The notes: a model not told the origin generated them from the sequence alone. A DNA stretch of 64,000 nucleotides from Lumbricus terrestris (GCA_949752735.1 OX457053.1:5786177-5850176); one strand, 5' to 3'. Shown: positions 13,891 through 26,635, counted from the stretch's first letter. Numbers and translations are program-made.

Positions 13891-14233
13891 CAGAGGCGTA
13901 GCGACCGCCCTCCGTACCCTCCGAACCGAAGGACCCCCCCGAAAGAAAGAGGGCCCCTAAAGCTGCCAAAAAATGAATGGTATAACTAGGTGATTGACAC
14001 TTATTGAAGTCATTGCACAATCCCTGTGGGTTTTACTGACAAAACCGTGAAGTAAATACGCAATACATGTACGCTGCAGGCCTACACAAATATAATATGA
14101 GGCCTGCAGTATTGCATACAATAAATAGGCCCACCCAGTTAAAGGGTCTGCGTTGTAACTTGTAAGGGGCCCCACGCCTTGGACATATTATGTTCAGAGT
14201 GGGTGGGCCACGCTCTTTGTTGCTACGGCCCTG
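13891..14233. mobile_element. hAT-type MITE, 343 bp
   Basis: The ends CAGAGGCGTAGC and GCTACGGCCCTG form imperfect terminal inverted repeats. Flanking 8-mers CCCATGTA and TCCATGTA differ at one base, fitting an 8-bp target duplication. There is no transposase inside. Confidence 0.7.
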
Positions 14234-15266
14234 TCCATGTACATAGCATTGTCTAGTAATGGTGCTACGTGACTCGAAAGACGACAAGTCTGTAATACAA
14301 CCACTGCAAAATAACCTGGAACACTGAATAATCCAGTCTTCGTAATCACTTAAATTTTTTCGAGTCTTTGAGGTGCAGCCTGCTCGTTGTCGACTGGCGC
14401 TTGAAAAATTCTCAGATTCGTAGGCCTGCTATGATTTTGATTGGTAACATCTAACTCGCTGCGTCTAATGCCCACAGCATCCGCCAAAATCAGGTTAATA
14501 TCAAGATCCATATTATTAAGATCAATATCAATGTAATGCAATGTAAATCTCCGAGAATTTCTCAGCGCCCACAAAAGCCACGCCAAGGAGACCAGCTTAT
14601 TCACCGGCGCTATATCAAATCAAGTCCGCAATAGCCAGAGCTGCCATTTTCATTTCAATGCCAGGTCAAAATCCGGTGAGACAGCGCGGTGCTATGGTGG
14701 TAGTCAGTGATGATGGTAGTCTTGCGGTGGAACTGGATTGGAATTAGGATCCAAATAAAGAAAAAAAGATAAATATCAAGATCAATGTGAAGATAGATGA
14801 CAGGATTAGTTTTCAGATGCGCTTCTGGATCGGTGAATTGCAAATAGCGTCAGTGAGCTAATAAGATCCAAAGATCAGTTCGCTAAGACTGGACTATGGA
14901 GACCAGAAATACAAACAGCCACAAATAGGCCATGTTGCGTATCTAAACACAGATTAATCGTCAACGTGAAAAAGTACGACTAAACCCACGACAGACAGAC
15001 AGACACACAGACACGCAAACAGTGACACAGACACGAAGAATACCGCGTGACCCTCAGAAGATGTGTCGGGGAGGTACTCACAGTTACTGGGCCGACGAAG
15101 CAGAGACGGTGACGAAATCGCATGTGATGCCACGGTAATTAACAACAAAGACCCCGATCCCAAAATAGAGAGTTCAAAGTTCACCGTACACGAGGAAGAC
15201 TTGGGCGTCGAAGGCACCAGAGTCCAAATACACACGCATATGCAGAGATCGCATGTGGCACTACCC

Positions 15267-16674
15267 GGCACCCCGTCAAAATAGCCCGGACAAAATAGCC
15301 CCGTCAAAACAGCCCCGTCATAATCGCCCACCGACAAAACAGCCCCGTCAAAATCGCCCAGCGACACAATAGCCCCGTCAAAATAGCCCCGTCAAAATGG
15401 CCCGTGGCTATTTTGTCGGGAACCGACGAAGTCGCGGAAGAATACACGATTTTCGTAAAGATGTAATGTCAAAGAAATTGGTACAAAAGAGGTTCATTGG
15501 AAATCTGTTCAGAGGTTCCAATGGCGGAGGGAGGGAGGGAGGGATATTCAAACCTAGTGTTATAGTAGACCTACACATCTTTTACGCTTTAAGAATATGC
15601 TATGTGCCGGTATGATTGACACTTAGGCAGGCCACGCCCACAGCTGCATGTGGGATGCCCGGTTGCGGGCATGAGCCAGTCGAATCGTACACGTCATCGA
15701 GAACACACGCTGACTTGTATATCCTAGCCTAAACGATACATGGCGTTAGAAGCGGTGATTTAGAACCCACTTGACAACGACAAAAAAATAGGAAATAAAC
15801 GAAAATGGCGTAAGTTTCGCAAATACCTATTCCAGCGCCCTTAAAGACTTCGAACTTGGCCTGTGACTGGAAGCGATTCAAAGGACAATGGACAAATTAG
15901 CCTACGTCAAGGCGGCGAAGGTAGACGGGGAAGCGAACGATTGCCAGGCGGCGATCTTTCTGGCGTGCATTGGGCAGTGGCGTAACAACCCGGCCGGGGC
16001 CCCGTGGACATTCTAAGCCTCGGGGCCCTTAGGCTACCCGTTAGCGACATTAAGGAGTAGGATTAACGAGATAGTTATTTGGATAAAAGGGAAGAGTGAG
16101 ATTATATTTATAAAGTGCTAATTAATTAACTAATTAATTATGGTGTCCTGGTGCCATAGCAATAATAGGACTAATAGTCTAATTACGACAATTTATATGG
16201 CGCTGTAACATGGACATGCCTTTACAGGAGCGCCTTACAAGGCAGCTGATGTCATCTGCTATTTGATCTTAATAAGCTCCTCGACGGTTTGCGAAATTGC
16301 ATTAGCCTATAGTAGTTTTAGGCTTTAGGCCTAACCTTAGTAGTTTGTCCACGTTTTGCGATGAAAACATTAAAACTTTTCATACTAGACAGTAGACATC
16401 AGTTTTCTTCGTATTTTCACATTTCATAACAAAGCTGTTAAACATTCGTTAAGTTGTCGTTTGGCCGGACTATTTGAACGGAACTATTTACACGGGCTGT
16501 TTTGACGGGGCTATTTTGACGGGGCTGTTTTGACGGGGCTATTTCGTCGGGGCTATTTTGTCGGGAACTACTTTTATCGGGGCTGGTTTGTCGGTGGGCG
16601 ATTATGACGGGGCTTTTTTGTCTTCGGGCGATTATGACGGGGCTGTTTTGACGGGGCTATTTTGACGGGCCACC
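15267..16674. mobile_element. Foldback-like element, 1.4 kb, with tandem-repeat inverted ends
   Basis: The left end (15267-15410) is a run of motifs such as CCCCGTCAAAATAG, ATAATCGCCCACCGACAAAA and CCCCGTCAAAACAG. The right end (about 16460-16674) carries the same series as its reverse complement. GGCACTACCC flanks both sides (15257-15266 and 16675-16684), a 10-bp target duplication. The internal 1 kb has no recognisable transposase. Unit 2 lacks the element at the corresponding site near 31085. Foldback and Mutator-like elements make 9-10-bp duplications, so the class is inferred from that and from the end structure. Confidence 0.8.
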
Positions 16675-16689
16675 GGCACTACCCTTACC

Positions 16690-16872
16690 ATTCTTACCCT
16701 TCTCAGTGCCCTCGTCATAGACCTGCTGTTTACTAAGTCCCAGATTGAATTGAGGATAGGCTATCCCTTGCGGGAAGGAGCTGCTCAGGGTCTCTAGACA
16801 TTGGCCGACCATGGTGGGGTTCGAACCCGTATACACCGCATTATTGTGATCCTTTAACCGTTCGGTCACTTG
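16690..16872 (-). mobile_element. tRNA-derived SINE (unit 1 copy)
   Basis: Read on the minus strand from 16872, a tRNA-like head shows an A-box-like ACCGAACGGTTAAAGG and a perfect B box GGTTCGAACCC. The counterpart at 31092-31263 in unit 2 has the same structure, so this insertion predates the duplication. Confidence 0.7.
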
Positions 16873-17869
16873 ATAAAAATTGTAATTATACTGTTAACTT
16901 TTTATGTTTTAACAAATCACTTCGCACTACAACTGCTCTTATGATATTAACCGTAATGATGCGCGAAGCTAAACCGAGACACTTCTTTTTAGAAATCCCT
17001 TTTGAAAACTATCCGTGTTCTTAATTTCCTGCTTCGTATTTTTCAAGCCTTGCGAAACTATTATTTAGACCTAACCGTGCTCATGCGTTGTGTTTTTTTA
17101 ACTCGTGCATAAATAGGCCTACGTGTAGGCCTAAGCCCGCCAGGCTTCCAGAAATGGCCCTCATCTCTCAAAGAATTAAAAAATATGTAAAGAAAAATTG
17201 ACAATTTGGACAGGATATAACACATAATTATTTTCTATTAGGCCTACAAGCTATTTTATTTTGACGTCTATAAATAACATAAAACATTATAATTTGATTC
17301 AATTATAACTATTTTAGGTCTATATACTTATAATTAATTAAATTCTAGCCTGTGGCCCCCTAATGTCCTTTAATTAAGAAAAAGTGGCCCTCGTGTGTCC
17401 TTCAACTTAGAAAAAGTGACCCGAAAGTCAAGAAAGGTTGGGAACCACTGGCCTAGGCTATCTATGGGCGCCGCCCATGGATTTGATTACCATTTAATTA
17501 CGATTAGACTAAGGGTAAGTTAGAATTTATTAGATTAGTGTCAGTTAGGGAACAGACTACTGTAGCGGAACTAGGGCTGGGCAAATGACCACCAGGAACC
17601 GAACCCCAAACCCTAGTCCTCAAGGCGATGTCCGTCACTGTAGTCCGGCGTCAACTGAAGATTGACGACTAGCCAGTCAGGCTTGAAACACATTTATTCG
17701 ACAATCAAAGAAGAACTTCGCAAAGAAGTCCTCGGCCAACTTCTATAGCGCCAGTGTTCGGAGCAAGTTCGGAGCAATGTTCGGAGCAATGTTCGGAGCT
17801 ATTCGTGTAGCGCCACTGTCTAAACCACTGCACCACTGTTCACAGCAATTGTCAATGCAGAACGCCGAA

Positions 17870-18425
17870 TCGTCGTCGTGTAGATCACCGCTGCCTCGCC
17901 AGCGCACGCAGAGAATCTGTGTAGCGGGTCGGGTTTCGAACCCGAGTCGGCGTCGTCGAAGACAGGAACTGAACCACTGCGCTCACCCGGTCGGCAGCGT
18001 TGGCAGATCCGGCGTTGAATCCTGTTCGTCGCGGCACAGCGACGATCACCAGTCCTTCCGTCGTCTGTAGGCGTCGGATTTCCGAAGAGCACGACCGCGG
18101 GTCAAGAATCGAACCCCAGTCGACAGCGTTGCACAGCAAAGGCCTCCAAACCTTTCGTCGTCGACAGCGTCGGATCCCAATCGAATACGTCGGTAGCAGC
18201 GGCGTCGAACTCCAAATCGTCGGCGTTGCACAGCGGAGATCACCAGACCTTCCGTCACGGGTCAGGCTTCGAATCCAAGCGTCGTCGTGGCACAGCAAAG
18301 GTCGCCAAACCTTTCGTCGACAGGCGCTGAATTTCGGCAGCGTCGTCAAATCGTCGTCGCGCTCTCCAAAGCGTTTTCCTTCGGACGATCACCCGCTGAC
18401 TGCACTGCGATTCGATCCCGCAACA
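17870..18425 (-). repeat. Degenerate tandem array of tRNA-like (Pol III B-box) units
   Basis: On the minus strand, B-box-like GGTTCGANNCC variants recur about eight times (near 18408, 18325, 18265, 18206, 18178, 18103, 18011, 17932). Most are 60-90 bp apart and share a motif like GGTTTGGAGACCTTTGCTGTGC. The unit at about 17925-18000 also has an A-box-like GAGCGCAGTGG and a perfect GGTTCGAAACC. Confidence 0.6.
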
Positions 18426-18579
18426 GCCGACCGACGCGTCTTCCCACTGTTCCTCGGCGATTTCTTCCACGACTGTTTCCGATGACTCTCTCTTCGCTGA
18501 CTCGTCTGTTCGATGACTTTTCGATGACTTGATCGATGACTGTTGACGCCTGCGCGCACACTCGTATTTGTGTGTCACG

Positions 18580-19150
18580 AGGCCACGCCCATATCAGGTG
18601 GACACAGGCTAGTGGTAGACATTAGGCCCCGCCTCTTTCAGGTAGACAGAGGCTAGAGGTAGACATTAGGCCACGCCTCTTTCAGGTAGACAGAGGCTAG
18701 AGGTAGACATTAGGCCACGCCTCTTTCAGGTAGACAGAGGCTAGAGGTAGACATTAGGCCACGCCTCTTTCAGGTAGACAGAGGCTAGAGGTAGACATTA
18801 GGCCACGCCTCTTTCAGGTAGACAGAGGCTAGAGGTAGACATTAGGCCACGCCTCTTTCAGGTAGACAGAGGCTAGAGGTAGACATTAGGCCACGCCTCT
18901 TTCAGGTAGACAGAGGCTAGAGGTAGACATTAGGCCACGCCTCTTTCAGGTAGACAGAGGCTAGAGGTAGACATTAGGCCACGCCTCTTTCAGGTAGACA
19001 GAGGCTAGAGGTAGACATTAGGCCACGCCTCTTTCAGGTAGACAGAGGCTAGAGGTAGACATTAGGCCACGCCTCTTTCAGGTAGACAGAGGCTAGAGGT
19101 AGACATTAGGCCACGCCTCTTTCAGGTAGACAGAGGCTAGAGGTAGACAC
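18580..19150. repeat. 44-bp minisatellite, about 13 copies
   Basis: The unit reads AGGTAGACAGAGGCTAGAGG followed by TAGACATTAGGCCACGCCTC and TTTC. The first two copies are diverged; the rest are almost identical, which suggests recent homogenisation. Confidence 0.95.
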
Positions 19151-19235
19151 AGATACTCAGGCGGACACGGGGACGGTCATTCAAATAAAAATTAAACTCC
19201 ATGACCCTGATTTCCAACACTACGATGAGATAAAT

Positions 19236-22200
19236 TCAAGGGATCAGAAAGATATGAGACAAACCTAAGTCCGATCGAAACTGGCAATCGCTGGGGATGG
19301 CGAGGGATGTGTTTTGCGGAAGGATCACTCTGAGGAATTCATCGACCAGGTCAGCTTGCTTCTTCCCGCAACAGACGTTCACGGTCTGCACCGTGCAGCT
19401 GATCAACCGACTTCCAGTTCTACATGCAAACAATATAATTGTTACTTTGTATTGTATGCAATTTCCATTGTATTGTCTCTTTAAAGATGTTATAGTAGTA
19501 GTAAAATGAATTGTATATCTAAATGAAATTTATTGTATCTATAAATTTATGTAGCGCTTCGTGAAGTAGGAAAATGACACGGTATAGTATTGATTCTATA
19601 AATTTATATAGCGCTTCTCAAGCGCTCACTAATCAAAGTGGTCTTGTAACAGCGCAAAGAGGCACTTGGCCCACCAGATGTCAGGGTAGTAAAATGAGCA
19701 AATGTACAAGTTAGAGTGAATTTGAGAATTATCTGGAGACCATTTCTGCAAAAAGACACTACCGTATACAGCTTTTTTCTTCCAGCTGAACCCTACCTTC
19801 TCTCGCATGCCCCATAGTTTGTCTAAGGCGTCTCCATTGCCTACTTTGAACTACCTGGTATATATAGGCTTATAGTTATAAGCCTATACTGACTGGTTGC
19901 CTGTGTCCCAGCGGATCTCATACCGAATTGCTGCTGCTATGGTCTCTCGCTGTGTCCTTGGCTGTGCTCTGTCATACGTGGGTGATCTTTGCTGTTCAGT
20001 CTCTGACGTTACAGCGCGTCGTGTACTTCGCTCTTCGGCTAGGGAGAGCTTCTGGTCCCGCGGGCTCGCTTAGCTATTATGCAGCGTCGTGTTCTCGGTC
20101 GTGGGACCTACTGTCTGGAATGACCTCCCGGTTACGCTTCGCTCTCTACTTGTGGTCCATCGGGCTGGGTTCTGCAAGTCTTGCAAGTCTTTTTTCTTTG
20201 TTCTTGGTTGGACTGGGAGTACATCTGAGTAGCTTCTTTAAGGGGCGCTATATAAATGCTCTGAATGAATGAATGAATGAATGAATGAATGAATGAATGA
20301 ATGAATGAATGATATAGGAATGTAGCATAGGCCCTATAATCACTGCAATGTGCTTCCATTATGTACATGTATAAGAGAAACTCATACTGGCCAACTCACT
20401 CGCATGGCGTCTTGCCCGGTTGCCATTTTGCTTTGTTTTGGCAGAACTCCAAGGACCTTTCCAGTTTATGACTGCTGAAGCATTGCACATTGTCTAGAAA
20501 TTCTGTACGAAAGGAATCACATAAAATTATGTTTCCGTCAGGAGTTATTTGAATATTTTCGTTCAACATTTGAAAAACAGCCGCAAATTCCGTTATAGAA
20601 CTTAAAGTGGTGTGCCCTGATTCTTGCCCATACTGCGTAGGTTATGTTCTGAATCCCTGAATATTCGCAAAATGTTGGTAAAGGGCTGTCCATATAGATA
20701 TAGTATATTATCTACGCAGCATGGGCGTCCTCACATAGAGGCAAGAGGGGCACTTTCCCCACCTCGGAAAATTGACACCAATTTTCATAACTAGGCCTAC
20801 TATTTTTTCAAATTTCTTCACAATAAAGCACTAATGGCCTAAGTCTACAACTGACACACAAAGTGACATTGAGACATCCACGTTCAGAAATGTCTATAAA
20901 ATAATTTTCATGTTTTTTAAATTTTCTGCCTTGCAGTTTTCAAGCTCTCGTCACCAAAAACTTCAACCGTGACCATTTTTTGCCCCTCCTGCAAAGATTT
21001 CCGCGGGCGCTCATGCTACGAAGGGAAGGCGTCACCAGATTTAGGCAATTTGCCCACGGGTGCTTACGGGGAAGGGGTCTTCACAAAATGTACGTACGGA
21101 AATAAATGTCTGACTGTAACGTCCATATTAGCCTATTAAAAACTCTGTAACTATTATCCTGTTACGGTAGACGTCCGGGGGTTTTTGATTGGGGGGGGAA
21201 GCGGTGGCGCCAGGCAAGGGTACAATTTCAGCAGGAGGTCAAGTCAGGGTCATGCATGGGAGTTATTCAACAGGTCGAAGAACGTAAATGTAATGAAGGT
21301 ATTTAAAAATTCCAAAGAATCTTTGGCAGGTCAAAAGGCAGGTCGAGAGTGCGTCGATTAAATGACCTACCGTGACCTATGGTGGAGGGGCTACACTACA
21401 TTTTAAACTCTGTTCAGATCGAAACAGTAAATCGTAACAGTTAAATCGTAATCGTAATCTCGTAATTTCTAAAGCGCCACTGGAAAGCCAAGCGCGGGGC
21501 ACCGGCTTATTCACGAGCGCTGCGTTGAGTTACGATGGTTGTCCGTGAGAGTAGTCCGTGGTGGTCCGGGTCGAGGTACCGTAGGGTCAGAGGTGTGGAA
21601 CAGCTACTAAGGTGGGTGTCGTCTGCGACGGGAATTGGAGGGTGGGGGATCAGATGAAACAGTATGTCAGCAAGTAAATATGATGGTTAAGAAAAATAAA
21701 TAGAAGCCTATGGTAAAACAGAATGAATTAATGCTTCAACAGATGACTGTGGCTAATCAACTTTTATAAGCGGAGATGGGTAGGCCTATACAAATTCAAT
21801 GTCACATAGCTTATTTATAGACTAGCCTACGTAGTACGTATACAGAAAGGAATTCACAAAATGTACGAATTGCAATAGGGAGAGGAAAGGTTGAAAAATA
21901 CGATATTCTGCGCTCGTAACATGTGGATGGACTTTAAGATGGCGCCTATACGGCGGCCTACCTTCTCTACGTTGACCACAGATGTAATCCGTGGTGCGTT
22001 TCATTCCCTTCGCCAACGCTTGGACCTCTTCCAACGTGGCGCAACCCGTACGATTTATACAGTTGACGAATTCATCGGCCAATCTGTGAATAATCAAATC
22101 GCACTCTGCACTGCATGTTGGCCACAAGAAAACTGAACAGATTTCTGCAGATTGCGATGATTTGGAACAAAAGCAAATGGAAATTAGCGGATGTGGTCGG

Positions 22201-22357
22201 AGCATTTATGCATCGCCTCACTATTATCTGGCCTACATTTGCAATATTCGTTGAAAAAATGAAGTTGCTATTACTATCATAGGCTAATTAGCATTCCACC
22301 ACCACGACCACCACAGCCGCCACCGCCACCGATACCACCGCCACCCACACCACCACC

Positions 22358-22391
<34 letters not shown>

Positions 22392-22473
22392 GGCCTACAA
22401 CTAACAACACCACCAACACCACCACCCCCCCCCCCAATACCAACACCACCAACAACAACACTAACACCACCAC

Positions 22474-22544
<71 letters not shown>

Positions 22545-24391
22545 CAACCACCACCATTTTTGTTATCTATAGGCTACTCAGTGCTACTGCTATTAGATAG
22601 AGGCCTAATAACTATTATTACTGCTTTTATTGTTGAGTTGTTGCTGTTGTCGCTGCTGTTATCATCATTACTACCGCCATTACTACAATAATAATAACAA
22701 CAACTACCACCACCATTTTTCTGGTTTAGATCTTTACCTGCAAGAAGCTTCCAGTTCCTCGCGCGTATAGGTGAACTTGAATTTCTGTGCATCTGGGAAG
22801 ATCGCTACACACTTCCGGATTTCCGTTTCGTTACATACTCCATCCGCACTGACTACCAAATTACAACGTAATGTATGTAGACCATAATGCGTAATTTTAA
22901 AAATGTAATTCTCGGGAATTTTGTTGCGCCCCACCCCCCCTTCCCCCCCCACCCCCCAAAGCCACCTCAGACTAGGTTCTGGGTAGGTCGGACCGACGAA
23001 ACATATTAATGCACTTGGTGAAGTGAGTAGAAACTGGACAACAGTGACAGTGTAATGTATTAATTTATTGGCTGATAGTATTTATCCTCAATGGGAGCAA
23101 TGCATAATCTAGTCTACGTACGCTACTAGCTAGTACTTTGTGGAATCTCCTCTAAACTAGAATGGCCTTAGAATAAATATTCTAGAAGTAGGATTGGCAT
23201 CTCCAACAACCTTCTTAGCAAGTGCGCTGGCCTTGAAGTTGAGAATGAAACAGGTCCATATAGTTAGGCATGCGTGAAGTGCAACATAACACCGCTCCCG
23301 TTTAAAATAATAATTCCTTATGCGCACGCATGGTTCGTTCACTTGTGCTGGATAGATTATTGCACGACATCGAAATTCATGCAGGGCCAACTAAAATCAG
23401 AGTCTATACTAAGCAGTGGCGTAGCCAGGAATTTTTCATGGGGGGTTTATGGCCGGAAACCCTGTTTTTTGCTATTTTTCTTACTTAAATGGAAAAATAA
23501 CCTTAAAAAACCTTTTTCCCGGAGTCAATGGGGGTTTAACCCCCGAAACCCCCCTTGCCTACGCCACTGATACTAAGAGTATAGGCCTATAAGTAGACCC
23601 TGTAATAAAAGGCCAATCATTATTACAGCTCTGATAATGACAACCAAGAATTGTAAAACATTGTTTTAATAGAAGACATCACTTTCTAACGCATTCAGGT
23701 CGTCAGCAATCAACAAAAAAGCACGAAACCCCGTTATATGATTTTTGAAACCCATTTTGGGGGGTGACCCAATGAATGGTCGGATTCTGACAGATATCGT
23801 GTATGTTATTCAGCTAGATATTCTGAGCAGGGATCCGTTTACAGAGCTTCTGGCGCAATTTGGGCCACGTCTTACTGCAAATTGCATGTAGGCCTATGGG
23901 TTGAAACTCATCCTTTACTTCACAACCGATTTACAGATAGCCTACAGCTACTAGAAAAGTCATTCTGTTTAGTTTAGAAGACGTTCCACTCTGTACAAAC
24001 CCGAAACTAGCTGTAGTTTTTATTATTATAGGCTAATGCATGAAATTCCACCTTGTTCTAACAATCCAACACGAAACTAGACCATTTTGATCCACGAAAT
24101 GCTTCTCTCCTAGCACGACTATAATTTTTACTGTTTATGGTGAGAATTGAAGAATTGAAGCAGGGCTGAGCGATTCAACCCTCAGTCTTTCCTAGAACCG
24201 CATAGTAAAGTCTTTGTTGCACGACCCGACTCCACCACTTAAATCAACGTCTAGCCCCCCCCGTTATTTTTCCACAATTCTCATACTGTTACTGCTTGAA
24301 ATTCTCAATCGTATATTGTTAACGAACCAAGAAATATCGTTGCAATGAAAGCCAGGCCGACGATTACGACTTGGAAACGAAGATAAGCCAT
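19236..24391 (-). CDS. Secreted 14-cysteine protein, copy A (five exons)
   Basis: Exons in coding order on the minus strand: 24391-24328, 22852-22738, 22110-21962, 20502-20400 and 19419-19236. Lengths are 64, 115, 149, 103 and 184, with introns of phase 1, 2, 1 and 2, giving 204 codons plus stop. Every intron is GT-AG. Exon 1 encodes MAYLRFQVVIVGLAF and the rest of a signal peptide, with probable cleavage after FLVSA. Exons 2-5 carry 3, 4, 3 and 4 cysteines, with NRTGC giving a possible N-glycosylation site. The product is predicted to be exported and held by disulfides; function is unknown. The cysteine spacing recalls the DUF19/T20D4.11-like secreted family, a weak guess. The last exon could instead splice at GTGATC. 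Confidence 0.8.
19880..20310 (+). mobile_element. 3' end of a CR1-like LINE with GAAT tail
   Basis: Broken plus-strand frames read as the extreme C-terminus of a LINE RT protein: RIAAAMVSRCVLGCA, then VVGPTVWNDLPVTLR and FFFVLGWTG. A 3' tail GGCGCTATATAAATGCT follows, then (GAAT)n at about 20265-20310. It lies in intron 4 of copy A and is absent from unit 2. The same protein end occurs on the minus strand at 25005-25690. Confidence 0.8.
22288..22545. repeat. CCA/CAA/ATC trinucleotide microsatellite in intron 2 of copy A
   Basis: Mixed CCA and CAA repeats grade into about 75 bp of pure ATC. A shorter degenerate form lies at 37028-37160 in intron 2 of copy B, so the tract predates the duplication and expanded unequally. 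Confidence 0.9.
23414..23569 (+). mobile_element. 156-bp hAT MITE in intron 1 of copy A
   Basis: It starts CAGTGGCGTAGCC and ends TACGCCACTG. The 8-mer ATACTAAG flanks both sides exactly (23406-23413, 23570-23577). The unit 2 site near 38860 is empty. A second copy in opposite orientation is at 39244-39399. Confidence 0.9.
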
Positions 24392-24470
24392 CTTTTCGCA
24401 ATTGTTATTCTCAAACCACTTGCATCAAACTCAAACGTCGAATACAACATACGAACCCGGTAGGAGGCGC

Positions 24471-24476
24471 TTTATA
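24471..24476 (-). promoter_or_regulatory. Candidate TATA box of copy A
   Basis: On the minus strand the sequence is AAATATAAAGCG, 80 bp before the ATG at 24391. It is conserved at the same distance in copy B (39889-39894), which would put transcription start about 50 nt before the start codon. Confidence 0.5.
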
Positions 24477-24689
24477 TTTGAATCTTTGCACGTTAGACGC
24501 TTCGACATACACACGCATTTTTAACACACACACACTAATGCCTTCGCATCCACCCCCCCCACACACACACACATGCGCACGCACGCACGCCCACATTTTG
24601 AAACAAACAGAGATACCCAGTCGAAATGACGCAGAAACGGAGACAAAGTAAAAAATAGCTTCAATGATTCGTCATGTGAAAATGAAAAT

Positions 24690-24886
24690 AAAAATGATGA
24701 TGACGACGACGATGATGATGATGATGATTATGATGATGACGATGACGATGACGACGACGATGATGATGATGATGATTTTGATGACGACGAAGACTATATG
24801 CTGATGACGATGCTGATGATGCTGCTACTGATAATGATGATGATGATGACGATGATGATGATGACGACGACGACGACGACGACGAC

Positions 24887-24932
<46 letters not shown>

Positions 24933-24956
24933 GTGATGGTGGTGGTGGTGATGATA

Positions 24957-25004
<48 letters not shown>
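24690..25004. repeat. GAT/GAC microsatellite (unit 1)
   Basis: GAT, GAC and GGT repeats upstream of copy A. The counterpart in unit 2 is 40095-40945 and nearly three times longer. All long frames in it are repeat artefacts. Confidence 0.95.
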
Positions 25005-25006
<2 letters not shown>

Positions 25007-25690
25007 ACTACTCAGAGGAGCTCCCAGCCCAGCCACGGCAAAAGAAAAAAGATCTAAGGGACTTGAGGAATAAGGATTGACTGGTCAGGTGGAGGAGATG
25101 GAGGTTAGGGGGGAGGTCATTCCAGATTGACGGCCCCACAACCGAGAAGGCTCGACACTGTCTGGTAGCCAAGCGAGCCCGTGGAACAAGCAGTTGTCCC
25201 TTCGCAGCAGAGCGAAGGGCCCGACGCGCTTCAATGTCAGAGACTGGGCGACAAAGAATGCGCAGGTAGGATGGAGCGCAACCAAGGATACAACGTGAGA
25301 CCAGGGCAGCAATTCGATAATGGATGCGTTGGGCTATTGGCAGCCAATGCAGCACATCACGCATGTAGGTAGAAACAGAGGAAAATTTAGGGATCCGTCC
25401 AATGAGCCGGGCAGCAGAGCGCAGAACCCGATCTAACCGACCCAGAACCCCAAGGGGGAGGCCCACAAGGATTGAGCAACAATGGTCGATTCGACTGGTT
25501 ACGAAGGCATGAACATTGAACAAGAACTACCAGCGCATCATGAGAGAGAGAGAGAGAGCGTGCAATCACTCGAAGTTGACGAAGCTGGTAGTAACAGCTT
25601 CGAGCAACAAGATTGACATGCTGGCTGAGACTGAGTTCACAGTCAAGGGTAACACCCAGGTCACGAACCGTGGAAGAGAAACTAATGATG
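25005..25690 (-). mobile_element. CR1-like LINE 3' fragment inserted in the microsatellite
   Basis: Minus-strand frames give the C-terminus of a LINE ORF2: VTSRIDHCCSILVGLP, YMRDVLHWLPIAQRI, and LLVPRAR before VVGPSIWNDLPPNLH. It begins inside the GAT microsatellite, which resumes at 25690. Unit 2 lacks it. Confidence 0.85.
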
Positions 25691-25794
25691 ATGATGGCAT
25701 TGATGGTATTGGCGATTATGACGATGACGACGAAGACGATAATTATTTCTTGAAAATGTCTTTTCGCAAAACTGAAACTGTCTATCATGTAGCC

Positions 25795-26220
25795 CAGTGG
25801 TTCCCAAAGTGGTGGTCCGCGGACCGGCACCGGTCCGCGGAGGTATGATCGCCGGTCCGCGGAGATGAGTCAAAAATAAACAACGTACACTGTAATAATA
25901 TTATTAGTTCATTTTCTTGAAACTTTAAATTGTGAAATCATTGGAATTGTTGTCCAAAATTCATTCATATTTGTCTTACTATTTAAAAAATTTGAAATTA
26001 ATCAACGCGCCTTATTTTAACTTGCCAGATGGCGAATTCAAACAATTTAAATTTCGATGACTGCAGTCAGTTTCGTCGCTTGTGCACTGCACAAACTGCA
26101 CAACCTATTGCTTCACCACTGCTTTTGTTTGCCATCGCAATTTAGACCTACTTTAGAGGTCCGCGAGCTTCACAAAAAATTATTGCCGGTCCGCGGCCTG
26201 CTGAAGTTTGGGAACCACTG
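25795..26220. mobile_element. 426-bp hAT MITE
   Basis: It starts CAGTGGTTCCCAAAG and ends TTTGGGAACCACTG. The exact 8-bp target duplication ATGTAGCC is at 25787-25794 and 26221-26228. Internal CCGGTCCGCGG repeats lie near both ends. Unit 2 has an uninterrupted site near 41020. Confidence 0.93.
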
Positions 26221-26635
26221 ATGTAGCCTACTGGATAAAATTACCGGTATATATATAATTCAGTCTCACATCTTGCACAAAATTGGTTTCCGCATTATCT
26301 ATCTGCCGTATCCTTCCTTATCAGTCAGTGGGCCTATAGGCTTACTGTTGAGAATTGATCGCCCCATGCTATGCTTAGGCGTATATGATATATCCGTAAA
26401 GCCACTGGGGTAGGCGCCACCTATTGGAAGTTGGACCTCGCTTCTCTTGTGTTCTTATAATATACAGGGCTATAATGCAACACGGGGCGGTCTTGAGTAC
26501 CTAAGAAAACTTTATTATTTACTTAGTACTTAAAATCCTTCCTGTGCAGGTCTGCACATTGGGCGACGCATGTCACGCATCTCCTCTACTCCCCTCGAGA
26601 TCTATCCAACGCCAATCTCTCCGCCTCCTCCCATG

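Larger units (their letters stand above)
17555..19225. mobile_element. Unit 1-specific insertion with tRNA-like array and minisatellite
   Basis: Unit 2 is continuous across this point (near 31600-31640) and unit 1 is not, so about 1.67 kb was gained here or lost there. It contains TATAGCGCC-type tails, a tRNA-like repeat array and a 44-bp minisatellite. No transposase or RT was recognised and exact ends are unclear. Confidence 0.55.

Noticed and set aside
16800..16872. tRNA gene on the minus strand
   Set aside because: A and B boxes are present but no cloverleaf acceptor stem is evident. The sequence continues as a repeat and has a diverged copy at 31.2 kb, so it is a SINE head.
17885..18578. 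Overlapping open frames on both strands of up to 161 codons
   Set aside because: They lie in the degenerate tRNA-like repeat array rich in CGTCGTC. No family resemblance or partner in unit 2.
21507..21622. Candidate terminal exon of copy A with one cysteine and a phase-compatible acceptor
   Set aside because: No counterpart in unit 2. The exon at 20400-20502 has a conserved partner of identical length and fits both flanking phases.
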